A DNA stretch of 64,000 nt, from contig CAWBNH010000006.1 of assembly GCA_963790085.1 (NCBI GenBank), positions 248,001 to 312,000 of the forward strand. Reading direction: 5' to 3'. Under the pieces are notes generated by a model. That model was not told the origin of the DNA and searched no databases. It saw only the letters and a program-made list of their open reading frames with translations. The position numbers were made by a program, and so were the translations under genes. The DNA is from CAXMST01 sp963790085 (GTDB lineage Bacteria; Actinomycetota; Thermoleophilia; Solirubrobacterales; 70-9). Below, in pieces: positions 25,347-34,276 of this stretch. Every line of letters starts with the position of its first letter. The stretch's first letter is position 1.

Positions 25347-26636
25347 ATGAGTGAGACCACACCGACAGCTCCACAATGGCTCCGGGAGCGACGCTCGCGG
25401 GCCCTCGAGGCTGCCCGCGGGCTTGCGCTGCCCGGCCCGAAGGTCAAGGGCTGGGAGTTCACCGACCTCAGCGGCCTCGACCTCTCGGCATACGAGCCGG
25501 CCGCCGCGACCGACGCACCAAAGGCTGTGGCGGGCCACGCTCTCGCCGTTCCCGAGGGTGCCGAGGGACTGACCCAGGTCGACGGCTCGGTGATCGCCGA
25601 GCTCGGAGCCGAGCTCGCCGCGCCCGGGGGCAACGGCAAGCCCGAGGGCCCGATCGTGGTCCCGCTCGACGCCGCCGCGGAGCGCTACCCCGACCTACTC
25701 GACTCGACGCTCGGCACGATCGTCTCCGGCGAGGACGACCCATTCGTGACGATCAACGAGGCCGGCTGGCGCGGTGGAGCACTGGTCTACGTCCCGGCCG
25801 GGATGCGCGCGGAGAAGCCGATCTCTCTGACCGCGATCCAGCGGGCCGGCGGTCACAGCTTCAACTGGCGGACGCTGATCGTGCTCGAGGAGGGTGCCGA
25901 GGCGGAGGTCTGGGAGCGCTACCTGTCGGCCGACCCGGACACCAACGCCCTGTTCAACGGCGTCACCGAGCTGATCGTCGGCGCCAACGCGAACCTGCGC
26001 TTCGTCTGCGGACAGGCGCTCTCCCCCGCCTCCTGGCTGTTCGCGACACAGCGGGCCGAGGTCGAGCGCGACGGCCAGCTCGAGTGGGTTGCGCTCGGGT
26101 TCGGGTCGGCGAACGGCAAGGTGCGGATGGAGACCAAGCTCGCCGGCCGCGGCGCCGGCGCGAAGGTGACCGGCGCCTACGTCGGCAACGGGCGCCAGCA
26201 CCTCGACTACGACACGACCCAGGAGCACGCCGCCGAGGACACGACCTCCGACCTCGCCTTCCGTGGCGTTCTCGACGACCGCTCGACCTCGGTCTGGCGC
26301 GGGATGATCTACGTCGATCGGGGTGCCCAGCGCACCGACGCCTTCCAGGACTGCCGCAACCTGCTGCTCTCGCGCAAGGCCCATGCCGACGCGATCCCCG
26401 GGCTCGAGATCGAGGCCGACGACGTCGCCTGCACCCACGCGGCCGCCGTCGCCCAGATCGATCCCGACCAGCTCTTCTACCTGACCTCACGCGGGCTCGA
26501 CCGCGAGACGGCGAGCGAGTTGATCGTCGGCGGCTTCCTCGCCGAGCTCGTCGAGCGCGTTCCCGCCGGTCCGGTCGCCGATGCGCTGGCGGGAGCGCTC
26601 GAGCAGCGCCTCGGCGAGCTGCTCGCCACCGACTGA
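25347..26636 (+). CDS. sufD: Fe-S assembly scaffold SufD
   Basis: Partner of SufB, 429 residues from ATG 25347. GWEFTDLSGLDLSAYEPA, ALVYVPAGMRAEKPISL, RTLIVLEEGAEAEVWERYLS, RDC-free stretch DAFQDCRNLLLSRKAHADAI and ACTHAAAVAQIDPDQLFYLT (with the conserved His) are SufD features. The C-terminal helix resembles SufB. The gene is set apart from sufB by the 140-bp repeat region, unusual for two subunits of one complex. Confidence 0.93.
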   Translation: MSETTPTAPQWLRERRSRALEAARGLALPGPKVKGWEFTDLSGLDLSAYEPAAATDAPKAVAGHALAVPEGAEGLTQVDGSVIAELGAELAAPGGNGKPEGPIVVPLDAAAERYPDLLDSTLGTIVSGEDDPFVTINEAGWRGGALVYVPAGMRAEKPISLTAIQRAGGHSFNWRTLIVLEEGAEAEVWERYLSADPDTNALFNGVTELIVGANANLRFVCGQALSPASWLFATQRAEVERDGQLEWVALGFGSANGKVRMETKLAGRGAGAKVTGAYVGNGRQHLDYDTTQEHAAEDTTSDLAFRGVLDDRSTSVWRGMIYVDRGAQRTDAFQDCRNLLLSRKAHADAIPGLEIEADDVACTHAAAVAQIDPDQLFYLTSRGLDRETASELIVGGFLAELVERVPAGPVADALAGALEQRLGELLATD

Positions 26637-26672
26637 GCCGATCGCCGACGGCGCGAGGGGGAGGCCGGGGCC

Positions 26673-26696
26673 CCGCGGCCCGACGAAGCGCCGCGG
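26673..26696 (+). terminator. Hairpin after sufD
   Basis: CCGCGGC (26673-26679) pairs with GCCGCGG (26690-26696) around a 10-nt loop, 36 nt after the stop. No U-tract. Confidence 0.4.
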
Positions 26697-26723
26697 GCGA
26701 CCGCGCGCGCACGACCGCTGCGC

Positions 26724-26763
26724 GTGAACCGTACGGGGCGCGATGACCCACCCAGCGGTTCAC
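26724..26763. repeat. Inverted repeat in the sufD-zincin gap
   Basis: GTGAACCG (26724-26731) and CGGTTCAC (26756-26763) are perfect 8-bp arms separated by 24 nt. The rest of the 200-bp gap holds only GC-rich sequence and the promoter of the next gene. Confidence 0.4.
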
Positions 26764-26837
26764 GGCCACGCGGGGGGAGTGCGGATGCCGGGGCGAGCCT
26801 CGCCGGGCGAGCCGGGGCCCGCTCTAACCTTCATTCC

Positions 26838-27410
26838 ATGTGGGAGATCATCGGCCCACCACTGCGAGCGGCCGCGTTCGTCATCCTCCTCACCGGCCTC
26901 GTGATGCTGCTCCTGAACCCGCCCTCGTTCGCGGGTGTCGGTGGCCTGCTGACGCTGTTCGGCGGGGCCCTGTTGATCGTGCTCGTCGCGGGCTGGCTGA
27001 CGGTGATGCTGGCGGGCGAAGAGATGCCGGAGCCCGAGTTCCGGCGGCTGGTCGACCGCAGCGAGGCGCTCGCCGCGCTGCCGGTCCCCGATCAGCCCCC
27101 GAGCGAGTTCGACGAGCTCGTGATCAGCGCGCTCGACGATCTCCCGGAGCAGTTCCGCGGGCTGCTCGAAAGCACACCGGTGGTCGTCTCCGGCCGCGGT
27201 CACGAGCATCGGGCCTACGGCCACTACATCGGTGACACGGTCGCCCGGGACGGCTATCCCGACCGGATCGTGATCTACCAGGACACGCTCGAGCGCGACT
27301 TCGGCCACGATCCCGAGCTGCTGCGGGCGCAGGTCGAGCGCACGGTTCGCCATGAGCTCGCTCACCACCTCGGCTGGGACGAGAGCGGGGTCCGCCGCCT
27401 CGGCCTCTGA
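26838..27410 (+). CDS. Membrane-anchored zincin-like metallopeptidase family protein
   Basis: 190 residues from ATG 26838. Two N-terminal membrane helices (residues 6-28, 34-57), then a soluble domain with LDDLPEQFRGLLESTPVVV and the zinc-binding TVRHELAHHLGW; this matches the minimal MMP-like family formerly DUF1025. Most members are soluble; the membrane anchor is less usual. TAACCT (26825-26830) lies 7 nt before the ATG, which argues for this start over the ATG at 26724 in the same open frame. Substrate unknown. Confidence 0.75.
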   Translation: MWEIIGPPLRAAAFVILLTGLVMLLLNPPSFAGVGGLLTLFGGALLIVLVAGWLTVMLAGEEMPEPEFRRLVDRSEALAALPVPDQPPSEFDELVISALDDLPEQFRGLLESTPVVVSGRGHEHRAYGHYIGDTVARDGYPDRIVIYQDTLERDFGHDPELLRAQVERTVRHELAHHLGWDESGVRRLGL

Positions 27411-27481
27411 TCCCGGCGCGGCCGCGGCTCGGTCGATGCCGGCGGGCGCGGCACCGGCGCCCGGGTATGCTCGATCGCCGG

Positions 27482-28999
27482 ATGCTGCGGCCCGGGGAGA
27501 TCAGATTCGCGACCCCGGCCGGCCGCTGGCTGATCGCGCTCACGGTGCTCGGCTCCGGGATCGCCTTTCTCGAGGCGACCGTCGTCAACGTGGCGCTGCC
27601 GGCGATCGGTGAGGACCTCGGCGCCGACGTCGCCGGGCTGCAGTGGACTCTGAACGGCTACCTGCTGACGCTAGCCTCGCTGATCCTGATCGGCGGGTCG
27701 CTCGGCGATCGCTTCGGGCGCCGCCGGGTGTTCGTGATCGGTGTCGTCTGGTTCACCGGCGCCTCGCTGCTCTGTGCGCTGGCGCCGACGATCGAGCTGC
27801 TCGTCGCCGCCCGCGTGTTCCAGGGCATCGGCGCCGCCCTGCTGACCCCGGGCAGCCTCGCGATCATCGAGTCGGGCTTCCAGCCGAGCGACCGGGCACG
27901 CGCGATCGGCGCCTGGTCGGCCCTGGGCGGGATCGCCGGCGCGATCGGCCCGTTGCTGGGCGGCTATCTGGTCGACGCTGTCGATTGGCGCGCGATCTTC
28001 TTCATCAACCTGCCGCTCGGCGCATTCATCGTCTGGGCGGCCCCCCGCCACATACCCGAGAGCCGCGACGAGTCGGCCACCGGGCGCCTCGACGTGCGCG
28101 GCTCGCTGCTCGCGGCGCTGGCCCTCGGCGGGATCACCTTCGCCTTGATCCAGGCCTCCGAGCGAGGCGGGGTGTCGAGCGGCGTCGCGATCGCGCTGAT
28201 CGTCGGCCTGATCGCGGGCGCCGCCTTCTTCGCGACCGAGCACCACGCCGAGCAGCCGATGCTGCCGTTGTCGATCTTCCGCTCGCGCCAGTTCTCGGCC
28301 GCGAACGCCGTCACCTTCGCCGTCTACGCGGCGCTCGGGGGCGTCTTCTTCCTGCTCGTGATCGTGCTTCAGGTCGTGCTCGGCTACTCCGCGGTGCAGG
28401 CCGGCGCGGCGGCCCTCCCCGTAACCGCCCTGCTGCTGCTGCTCTCGGCGCGGGCCGGGGCGCTGGCGCAGCGAATCGGCCCGAAGCTGCCGCTGACGGT
28501 TGGCTCGCTGCTGATCGCGGCGGGGATGCTGATGATGGGAGGGATCGAGGCCGGCGACAGCTACGTCAGCGCGGTGCTACCCGCCGTCGTCGTCTACGGG
28601 CTCGGACTAGCGCTGGTCGTCGCCCCGATCACCGCCACGGTTCTCGCCGCCGCCGACGAGCGCCAGGCGGGCGTCGCCTCCGGCGTCAACAACGCGGTCG
28701 CGCGGACCGGACAGCTCGGGGCGGTTGCGGCGCTGCCGCTGATCGTCGGGCTCAGCGGCAGCGACTTCCAGGACCCGGTCGCGCTCCAGGCGGGCTTCGA
28801 CACCGCGATGCTCGTCACGGCCTCGCTCGCGGTCGTCGGCGCCGTGCTCTCGCTCCTGTTCATCTCCAACGACGTCTTCGAGGAGGCGACCGAGAAGACC
28901 GGCCACTGCCCCGGGAACCTCGACGTCGACTACAGCTGCGGGGTAGACGGACCACCATTGCGGTCGGCCGAGGAGCCGATCGCCGGCGCCCCCAGATAG
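27482..28999 (+). CDS. MFS drug-efflux transporter, DHA2 (14-helix) family
   Basis: Membrane exporter of about 505 residues with some 14 hydrophobic segments. Motif C and A elements appear: GSLGDRFGRRRVFVIGVVWF (loop 2-3), TPGSLAIIESGF, LGGIAGAIGPLLGGYLVDAV and WRAIFFINLPLGAFIVW, as in EmrB/QacA. The C-terminal tail includes GHCPGNLDVDYSCG, a Cys-containing segment of no known role. TATGCT ends 10 nt before ATG 27482; an in-frame ATG at 27467 overlaps that hexamer and is less likely. Confidence 0.85.
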   Translation: MLRPGEIRFATPAGRWLIALTVLGSGIAFLEATVVNVALPAIGEDLGADVAGLQWTLNGYLLTLASLILIGGSLGDRFGRRRVFVIGVVWFTGASLLCALAPTIELLVAARVFQGIGAALLTPGSLAIIESGFQPSDRARAIGAWSALGGIAGAIGPLLGGYLVDAVDWRAIFFINLPLGAFIVWAAPRHIPESRDESATGRLDVRGSLLAALALGGITFALIQASERGGVSSGVAIALIVGLIAGAAFFATEHHAEQPMLPLSIFRSRQFSAANAVTFAVYAALGGVFFLLVIVLQVVLGYSAVQAGAAALPVTALLLLLSARAGALAQRIGPKLPLTVGSLLIAAGMLMMGGIEAGDSYVSAVLPAVVVYGLGLALVVAPITATVLAAADERQAGVASGVNNAVARTGQLGAVAALPLIVGLSGSDFQDPVALQAGFDTAMLVTASLAVVGAVLSLLFISNDVFEEATEKTGHCPGNLDVDYSCGVDGPPLRSAEEPIAGAPR

Positions 29000-29008
29000 G
29001 GTTGCGAC

Positions 29009-30052
29009 GTGGCAGGCGATCTCCAGCTCGGGCTCAACACCGGCTACTGGGCGGGTGGACCCCCGGCCGGGATCGAGGAGATGATCGCCGAGGCGGAGCG
29101 CCTCGGGTTCGACTCGATGTGGACATCAGAGGCCTACGGCTCCGACTGCATCTCACCGCTCGCCTGGTGGGGGTCGCAGACCGAGACGCTGCGGCTCGGC
29201 ACGGCGATCATGCAGATGTCCGCCCGCCAGCCGGCGGCGGCGGCGATGGCCGCGATGACGATGGACCATCTCTCCGGCGGTCGCTTCATTCTCGGGATCG
29301 GCGTCTCAGGGCCCCAGGTCGTCGAGGGCTGGTACGGGATGCCGTTCGCCAAGCCGCTCGCCCGGACCCGCGAGTACATCGCGATCATGCGCGACATCTG
29401 GGCCCGCGAGGGCCCGGTGACCAACGAGGGCCCGCACTATCCGCTGCCGATGCCAGACGGAACCGAGCTCGGCAAGCCGCTGAAGTCCTCGATCCACCCA
29501 CTGCGCGAGGAGATCCCGGTCTTCCTCGGCTGCGAGGGGCCGAAGAACATCGCGCTCTGCGCCGAGATCTGCGACGGCTGGATGTCGATGCTCTTCTCCC
29601 CGTCCCACCAGGACATCTACCTGCCCTCGCTCGAGGAGGGCTGGGGCCGCGAGGGCGCCCGTCGCGGCCCCGAGGACTTCGAGGTCGCCTGCATGGTGCC
29701 GATGATCGTCGCCGACGACGTGCAGCAGTGTGCCGACGCGCTGCGGCCGTTCTACGCCCTCTACTTCGGCGGGATGGGCGCGAAGGGGAAGAACTTCCAC
29801 GCCAACGTGCCGATCCGGATGGGCTACGAGAAGGAGGTCCTGGAGATCCAGGACCTGTACCTCGACGGCCACAAGGACGAGGCCGCAGCGAAGATCCCGT
29901 TCGAGTTGATCGACGCGATGTCGCTGATCGGCCCGAGGGAGAAGATCGCCGACGATCTCGCCAAGTGGCGTGAGTCGGTCGTCACGACGCTGCTGATCCA
30001 GGGTGACGCCGAGCTGCTTCGGACCGCAGCGGAGCTGGTGCTCGAGGGCTAG
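29009..30052 (+). CDS. LLM-class F420-dependent oxidoreductase
   Basis: Luciferase-like TIM-barrel oxidoreductase of 347 residues. LGLNTGYWAGGPPAGIEEMI, FDSMWTSEAYGSD, TLRLGTAIMQMSARQPAAAA and GRFILGIGVSGPQVVEGWYG are typical of the F420-binding group of this family; EIPVFLGCEGPKNIALCAEI follows. A GTG start is preceded at 6 nt by TAGGGT. F420 (rather than FMN) is inferred from sequence style. Substrate unknown. An Fno-like protein encoded at 48102 would supply reduced F420 if the cofactor is made. Confidence 0.85.
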   Translation: MAGDLQLGLNTGYWAGGPPAGIEEMIAEAERLGFDSMWTSEAYGSDCISPLAWWGSQTETLRLGTAIMQMSARQPAAAAMAAMTMDHLSGGRFILGIGVSGPQVVEGWYGMPFAKPLARTREYIAIMRDIWAREGPVTNEGPHYPLPMPDGTELGKPLKSSIHPLREEIPVFLGCEGPKNIALCAEICDGWMSMLFSPSHQDIYLPSLEEGWGREGARRGPEDFEVACMVPMIVADDVQQCADALRPFYALYFGGMGAKGKNFHANVPIRMGYEKEVLEIQDLYLDGHKDEAAAKIPFELIDAMSLIGPREKIADDLAKWRESVVTTLLIQGDAELLRTAAELVLEG

Positions 30053-30064
30053 GCCGACGGCAGC

Positions 30065-31042
30065 TCAGTCGGAGCCGATCGCAAGCACGAGCTTTCCCCG
30101 GGCCCGCCGGCCGTCGAGATCGTTGAGCGCCTCCGCCGCCGATTCGAGCGGATAGCTGCGGCCGACGATCGGGGCGACCCGGCCGGAGGCGACCATCGCC
30201 GCCAGCGCCTCGTGGGTGGCGGCCGGCAGGGTCGGCTCGATCGGCAGGAAGCCACCCCAGTTGACGCCGACGACGTCGATGTTGCGGAGCAGGATCCGGT
30301 TCGCCGCCAGCGAGGGGATCGATCCCTCGGCGAAACCGATCACCAGCAGCCGCCCCTCCGGAGCCAGGCAGCGGGGCGAGGACTCGAGTCGCTCGCCGCC
30401 GACCGGGTCGAAGATCACATTGGCCCCGCGACCGCCGGTCGCCTCGCGCGTCGCTGCGACCCAGTCGCCGCCCGACTCGATCACCTCGTCGGCACCGGCC
30501 TCGCGCGCGACGGCCGCCTTCGGATCGTCGCTGACGACCGCCAGCACGCGGGCGCCAAGCCCCCTTCCAACCTGGATCGCCGCCGTTCCGACGCCCCCTG
30601 CGGCGCCGTGCACGAGCAGCGTCTCACCGGCTCGCAGGCGCCCGCGGCGGGCGAGCGCGAAATGGGCGGTGTGGTGGTTCATCACGAAACCCGCCGCCTG
30701 CTCGAAATCGAGCCCCTCGGGGATCGGAAAGCACATCGCGAGCGGCGCCCGCACCACCTCGGCGAAGGCGCCGAGCATCGTCATCGCCATCACCCGTTCG
30801 CCCGGCTCGAACCCGGACCCCTCCGGCGCCTCGCGGACGACGCCGGCGCACTCGAGCCCGGGCGTGAACGGCGGCTCGGGCTTGAGCTGGTACTCGCCCC
30901 GCGTCAGCAGTAGGTCCGGGAACGAGACTCCGGCCGCGCGAACGTCGATCAACAGGTGAGCGGGCTCGGGCTCGGGCACCGGGAGATCGGCCCGCTCGAG
31001 CTGCTCGGGGCCGCCGGTCCGGTTGAGGATCATCGCGCGCAC
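30065..31042 (-). CDS. Zinc-independent MDR oxidoreductase (quinone reductase-like)
   Basis: Medium-chain dehydrogenase/reductase of 325 residues, in the NADPH:quinone oxidoreductase group. The N-terminal GroES-like part has GPEQLERADLPVPEPEPAHL and FTPGLECAGVVREAPEG; the Rossmann part has LVHGAAGGVGTAAIQVGRGL and ANVIFDPVGGERLESSPRCL. Structural-zinc cysteines are absent. GTG 31042 follows a TACGGT hexamer by 6 nt. Substrate not predictable. Confidence 0.85.
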   Translation of the reverse strand: MRAMILNRTGGPEQLERADLPVPEPEPAHLLIDVRAAGVSFPDLLLTRGEYQLKPEPPFTPGLECAGVVREAPEGSGFEPGERVMAMTMLGAFAEVVRAPLAMCFPIPEGLDFEQAAGFVMNHHTAHFALARRGRLRAGETLLVHGAAGGVGTAAIQVGRGLGARVLAVVSDDPKAAVAREAGADEVIESGGDWVAATREATGGRGANVIFDPVGGERLESSPRCLAPEGRLLVIGFAEGSIPSLAANRILLRNIDVVGVNWGGFLPIEPTLPAATHEALAAMVASGRVAPIVGRSYPLESAAEALNDLDGRRARGKLVLAIGSD

Positions 31043-31075
31043 GCCGCAACCGTATCGGCGGGGTTAGGACGGCGC

Positions 31076-31948
31076 TCAGCCGAGCCGGCCCCGGGGCCGG
31101 AGGGCAATCAGGACGAGCGAGATACCGACCGCGACGAGGACGATCGAGGCGCCGGCGGCGACATCGAGGTGCCAGGAGACGAGCAGCCCGAGCGGGCCGC
31201 TGGCCGCCGCGATCGCCGCCGAGACCGCGATCATCGCCGGCAGGCGGCGGGTGATCATCGCCGCCGCTGCGGGGGGCGCGATCAGCAGGCCGAGAACCAG
31301 CAGCGCCCCGACGACGCGAAAGCCGATCACCACTGCGAGCGCGAGCAGGATCATCGTCGCCAGCTCGATCCGGTCCACCCGCAGCCCGGCCGCGGCGGCG
31401 CGGCGGCGGTCGAAGGTGACGAGAACGATCGGCCGGTAGAGCAGCGCGAAGGCCGCGAGCACAACGGCGGCGAGAGCCACCGTCAGCGGCAGCTCGGCGG
31501 CGTCGACGCTGAGCACGTCACCGAACAGGAACGCGGTCAGATCAACCGCGAAGTTGCTGACGCGGGAGATCAGCACGACACCGAGCGCCAGCATGAAGAC
31601 GAACATCACCGCGGCCGCCGTGTCCTCCTTGAGCCCACTTCGGCGCAGGATCAGGGCCGTGCCGGCGGCGGTCACGAGCCCCCCGGCAAGCCCCCCGGCC
31701 AGCACTGCAACCTGGGAGGGGTCCGCCTCGGCGCTGGTCAAGAGGACCGCGATCGCGACGCCGGGCAACACGCCGTGGGCGAAGGAGTCCGCCAGCAACG
31801 CCATGCCGCGGACGACGACGAGCACCCCGACCGCCCCGCAGAGCACGCCGATGATGATCGCGGCGGCGGCTCCGGTGCGGATGAACTCCGACTCGAACGG
31901 CTCGACGATCGGCCCGAGCAGACCGATGACCTGGGGCGCCGCCGACAA
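31076..31948 (-). CDS. znuB: Metal ABC transporter permease (ZnuB/ABC-3 family)
   Basis: Polytopic membrane subunit, 290 residues with about eight helices. The coupling region RGMALLADSFAHGVLPGVAI and GDVLSVDAAELPLTVALAA are typical of ABC-3 permeases. The TTG start lies one base after the ATPase stop. It is the last gene of the operon. Zinc is the most likely ion, but manganese is possible because the family covers both. Confidence 0.88.
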   Translation of the reverse strand: MSAAPQVIGLLGPIVEPFESEFIRTGAAAAIIIGVLCGAVGVLVVVRGMALLADSFAHGVLPGVAIAVLLTSAEADPSQVAVLAGGLAGGLVTAAGTALILRRSGLKEDTAAAVMFVFMLALGVVLISRVSNFAVDLTAFLFGDVLSVDAAELPLTVALAAVVLAAFALLYRPIVLVTFDRRRAAAAGLRVDRIELATMILLALAVVIGFRVVGALLVLGLLIAPPAAAAMITRRLPAMIAVSAAIAAASGPLGLLVSWHLDVAAGASIVLVAVGISLVLIALRPRGRLG

Positions 31949-31949
31949 C

Positions 31950-32747
31950 TCAGGCCGCCCCCGGATGCTGATGCGAGGTATCGACCAGGTCCTCGCCGTC
32001 GAGCCGCGCGACGTGGCCGCTGAACGTGCGGCGCAGGATCTCCTCGGTGCAGACCTGCGCGGCGGGGCCGTATGCGATCACCCGCCGGTTGATCGCGATC
32101 ACCCGATCGTAGTCGTGGGCGGCCGATTCGAGGTCGTGGGTCGCGACCATCACCGCCCGGCCCTGATCACGCCAGCTGGAGATCAGCCTCCCGATCGCCT
32201 CGCCCGTCGGTCGGTCGACGCCGGTCAAGGGCTCGTCGAGCAGGATCAGGCCGGCGTCCTGGGCCATTACCTGCGCGAGCAGCGCCCGCTGACGCTGGCC
32301 ACCGGAGAGCGAACTGAGGCGCCGGCCGGCGAGATCGGCGATGCCGAGCTCCGACATCGCCGCCTCGACCCGGCGCCGGTCCTCGCGGTCGAGACGGCGG
32401 AGCCAGCGCCCGCGCCCCCAGCGGCCCATTCGCACCACATCTTCGACGGTGACCGGGAAGGCGGGCTCGAGGTCGAGCTGCTGCGGCAGCCAGGCGACAC
32501 CGCGATCGCCGACGCCGACCGAGCCGGCGCTCGGCCGGAGCAGGCCGACCGCTGCTGCGAACAGCGAGCTCTTGCCGGCCCCATTCGGCCCGAGGACCGC
32601 GACCGAGACGCCGTAGGGAACCTCGAGGTCGATCCCCTCGAGCGCGACCACGCCCCCGTAGGAGGCGGTCAGGCCATGCATGCACAGCGCCTGACCCGGG
32701 TGCGCCGGGGCGGGCTCCTGGGCGACCTCTTCGAGCTCGTCGCTCAC
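31950..32747 (-). CDS. znuC: Metal ABC transporter ATPase (ZnuC family)
   Basis: 265 residues with AVLGPNGAGKSSLFAAAVGL (Walker A), WLPQQLDLEPAFPVTVEDVV (Q-loop), LSSLSGGQRQRALLAQVMAQ (signature), LILLDEPLTGVD (Walker B) and ATHDL (H-loop). It begins with GTG in a GTGA overlap with the binding-protein stop. A C-terminal SHQHP could bind metal but this is weak. Confidence 0.9.
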   Translation of the reverse strand: MSDELEEVAQEPAPAHPGQALCMHGLTASYGGVVALEGIDLEVPYGVSVAVLGPNGAGKSSLFAAAVGLLRPSAGSVGVGDRGVAWLPQQLDLEPAFPVTVEDVVRMGRWGRGRWLRRLDREDRRRVEAAMSELGIADLAGRRLSSLSGGQRQRALLAQVMAQDAGLILLDEPLTGVDRPTGEAIGRLISSWRDQGRAVMVATHDLESAAHDYDRVIAINRRVIAYGPAAQVCTEEILRRTFSGHVARLDGEDLVDTSHQHPGAA

Positions 32748-33628
32748 CGGCCACCCAGCGCCGTGACGATCCGCGAGGTCGAGGCGTCCATCATCGCCAC
32801 GTAGCTGTCCGCCTCCGGTCCGAGCGTTTCCAGCAGCAGGTCATCGACGACCTCGACGTCCGCTTCCTCAGCGACGCGGCGCAGGACCTCGGGATCGTCG
32901 CCCTGCTGAGCGAACACCGCCGGCACGGACTCGGCCCTGATCCGGTCGATCAGTTCCGCGAGCTCCCCGGCGCTCGCCTCGGCCTCCGGCGAGAGCCCGA
33001 ACGGCGCTCCGGTGATCTCGAACCCGTAGCGGGCGCCGAAGTAGCCCATCAGGTCATGCGAGGTGACGAGCTTGCGGGATCCGGGCGGGACCGTCTCCAC
33101 CATCTTCGTCAGCTCACGATCGAGATCAGCGAGCTCCCCGGCGTAGTCGCGGGCCCTCCGCCGGTATCCCTCGGCACCGGCAGGATCGATCTCGGCGAGC
33201 GCCGCGGCGAGATCCGGCAGCGCCGCCGCGATCAGGGTCGGGTCGAGCCAGAGATGCGGATCCTCACCGACGGAACCGGCGTGGTCGGCGAACGCGAACC
33301 GGCGAGCTGCGAGATCGAGTGGCAGGCCCTCCTCGAGCGCCGGTGAGAAATAGACGACGAGATCGCTCTCGTCGAGCTCCTGCTGCTCACGGGCGCTGGG
33401 CGCGTAGCTGTGCGGGCTGGCACCGTCGGGAACGAGCTGCACGACGTCGACCGCATCGCCGCCGACCCGGCCGACGATGTCGGCGGCGATCGAGGTCGTT
33501 GCCACCACCTCGGGCCGGCCCCCGGACGCCCCGCCGTCGCCGCCGCAGGCGCTCAGCAGCGCCGTGGCCACGGTCGCGGCGAGCAGGGCGATCGGTGTGA
33601 TCGGAGATGAGGGGGCGGGGTCTCTCAC
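32744..33628 (-). CDS. znuA: Metal-binding lipoprotein (ZnuA/SBP cluster A-I)
   Basis: Extracytoplasmic solute-binding lipoprotein of 294 residues; lipobox LLSAC. Likely metal ligands are His in ASPHSYAPS, His in GEDPHLWLDPTL, His in TSHDLMGYFGARYG and an acidic residue in FAQQGDDPEV. The His-rich loop common in ZnuA zinc transporters is missing: only DHAGSVGED separates the segments, a feature shared with manganese or iron binders and with some loop-less zinc proteins. The Zur/Fur box upstream favours zinc. Confidence 0.85.
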   Translation of the reverse strand: MRDPAPSSPITPIALLAATVATALLSACGGDGGASGGRPEVVATTSIAADIVGRVGGDAVDVVQLVPDGASPHSYAPSAREQQELDESDLVVYFSPALEEGLPLDLAARRFAFADHAGSVGEDPHLWLDPTLIAAALPDLAAALAEIDPAGAEGYRRRARDYAGELADLDRELTKMVETVPPGSRKLVTSHDLMGYFGARYGFEITGAPFGLSPEAEASAGELAELIDRIRAESVPAVFAQQGDDPEVLRRVAEEADVEVVDDLLLETLGPEADSYVAMMDASTSRIVTALGGR

Positions 33629-33709
33629 TGGTCCGGCGCCCGCCCTGAAAACCGTGGATGCGCGTTCTGTGATCGGGAGGCGGCGCCTCCGAGGAGTCTA
33701 GCCCATAGT

Positions 33710-33728
33710 GAGAAGGATTATCATTATC
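33710..33728. promoter_or_regulatory. Fur-family (Zur) operator between znuA and zur
   Basis: GAGAAGGAT-TATCATTATC fits the 19-bp Fur/Zur dyad GATAATGATNATCATTATC with two mismatches in the left half. It lies 24-42 nt upstream of the regulator ATG and about 80 nt upstream of znuA, so it can control both divergent units. Confidence 0.75.
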
Positions 33729-33751
33729 GCGCCGCGGTACGATCCCCGGCG

Positions 33752-34237
33752 ATGGCTGGACCGCAGCGCGAGAAGGGACCGGGGCCGGAGCTGAGCGGGC
33801 TCGGCGGCGATTGGGCGCGCCACGCCCGGGGCGAGCTCGCCGCGCGCGGGTACCGCGCGGGCGAGGCGCGAACCGCGGTGATCGAACTGCTCGGGGCCGA
33901 GGGCGGCTGTCTGGAGGCGGAGGACGTCGCCGACCGACTGCGCGAACGGGGCCGGAGCGTCGGTACGGCCAGCGTCTACCGGGCCCTGGCCTTGCTCTCG
34001 GATCTCGGCCTGCTGCACAAGGTCGTCGTCGCGGACGGCGCCGCCCGCTTCGAGCTCGTGCTCCCCAGCGGCGAGCACCACCACCACATCGTCTGCGACG
34101 TGTGCGGCCGCACCGTCGCCTTCTCCGATCAGGGCCTCGAGCGGGCGGTGCACGCGATCAGCGGGCGGACCTCGTTCCAGGTCGAGGCCCACGACGTCAC
34201 CCTGCACGGGATCTGCGAGGACTGCCAGGAAGGCTGA
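33752..34237 (+). CDS. zur: Fur-family metal regulator, probably Zur
   Basis: 161 residues: a winged helix (about 25-95: AVIELLGAEGGCLEAEDVAD, SVGTASVYRALALLSDLGLL) and a metal-binding dimer domain with EHHHHIVCDVCGRTVAF and CEDCQEG, i.e. two CxxC pairs for the structural zinc and a His-rich cluster. An N-terminal extension of about 25 residues is Gly/Pro-rich. TACGAT lies 8 nt before the ATG. The divergent znuABC operon and the shared operator support Zur over Fur or Mur. Confidence 0.88.
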   Translation: MAGPQREKGPGPELSGLGGDWARHARGELAARGYRAGEARTAVIELLGAEGGCLEAEDVADRLRERGRSVGTASVYRALALLSDLGLLHKVVVADGAARFELVLPSGEHHHHIVCDVCGRTVAFSDQGLERAVHAISGRTSFQVEAHDVTLHGICEDCQEG

Positions 34238-34276
34238 GCCGCTTTCACGGGGGCGCCGCAGCCTACGATCAAGCCG

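Noticed and set aside
30956..32023. Plus-strand frames of about 350 codons opposite the metal importer and oxidoreductase
   Set aside because: Composition (Asp/Arg/Gln/His-rich) is that of reverse-complement GC-rich genes; the minus strand carries clear families.
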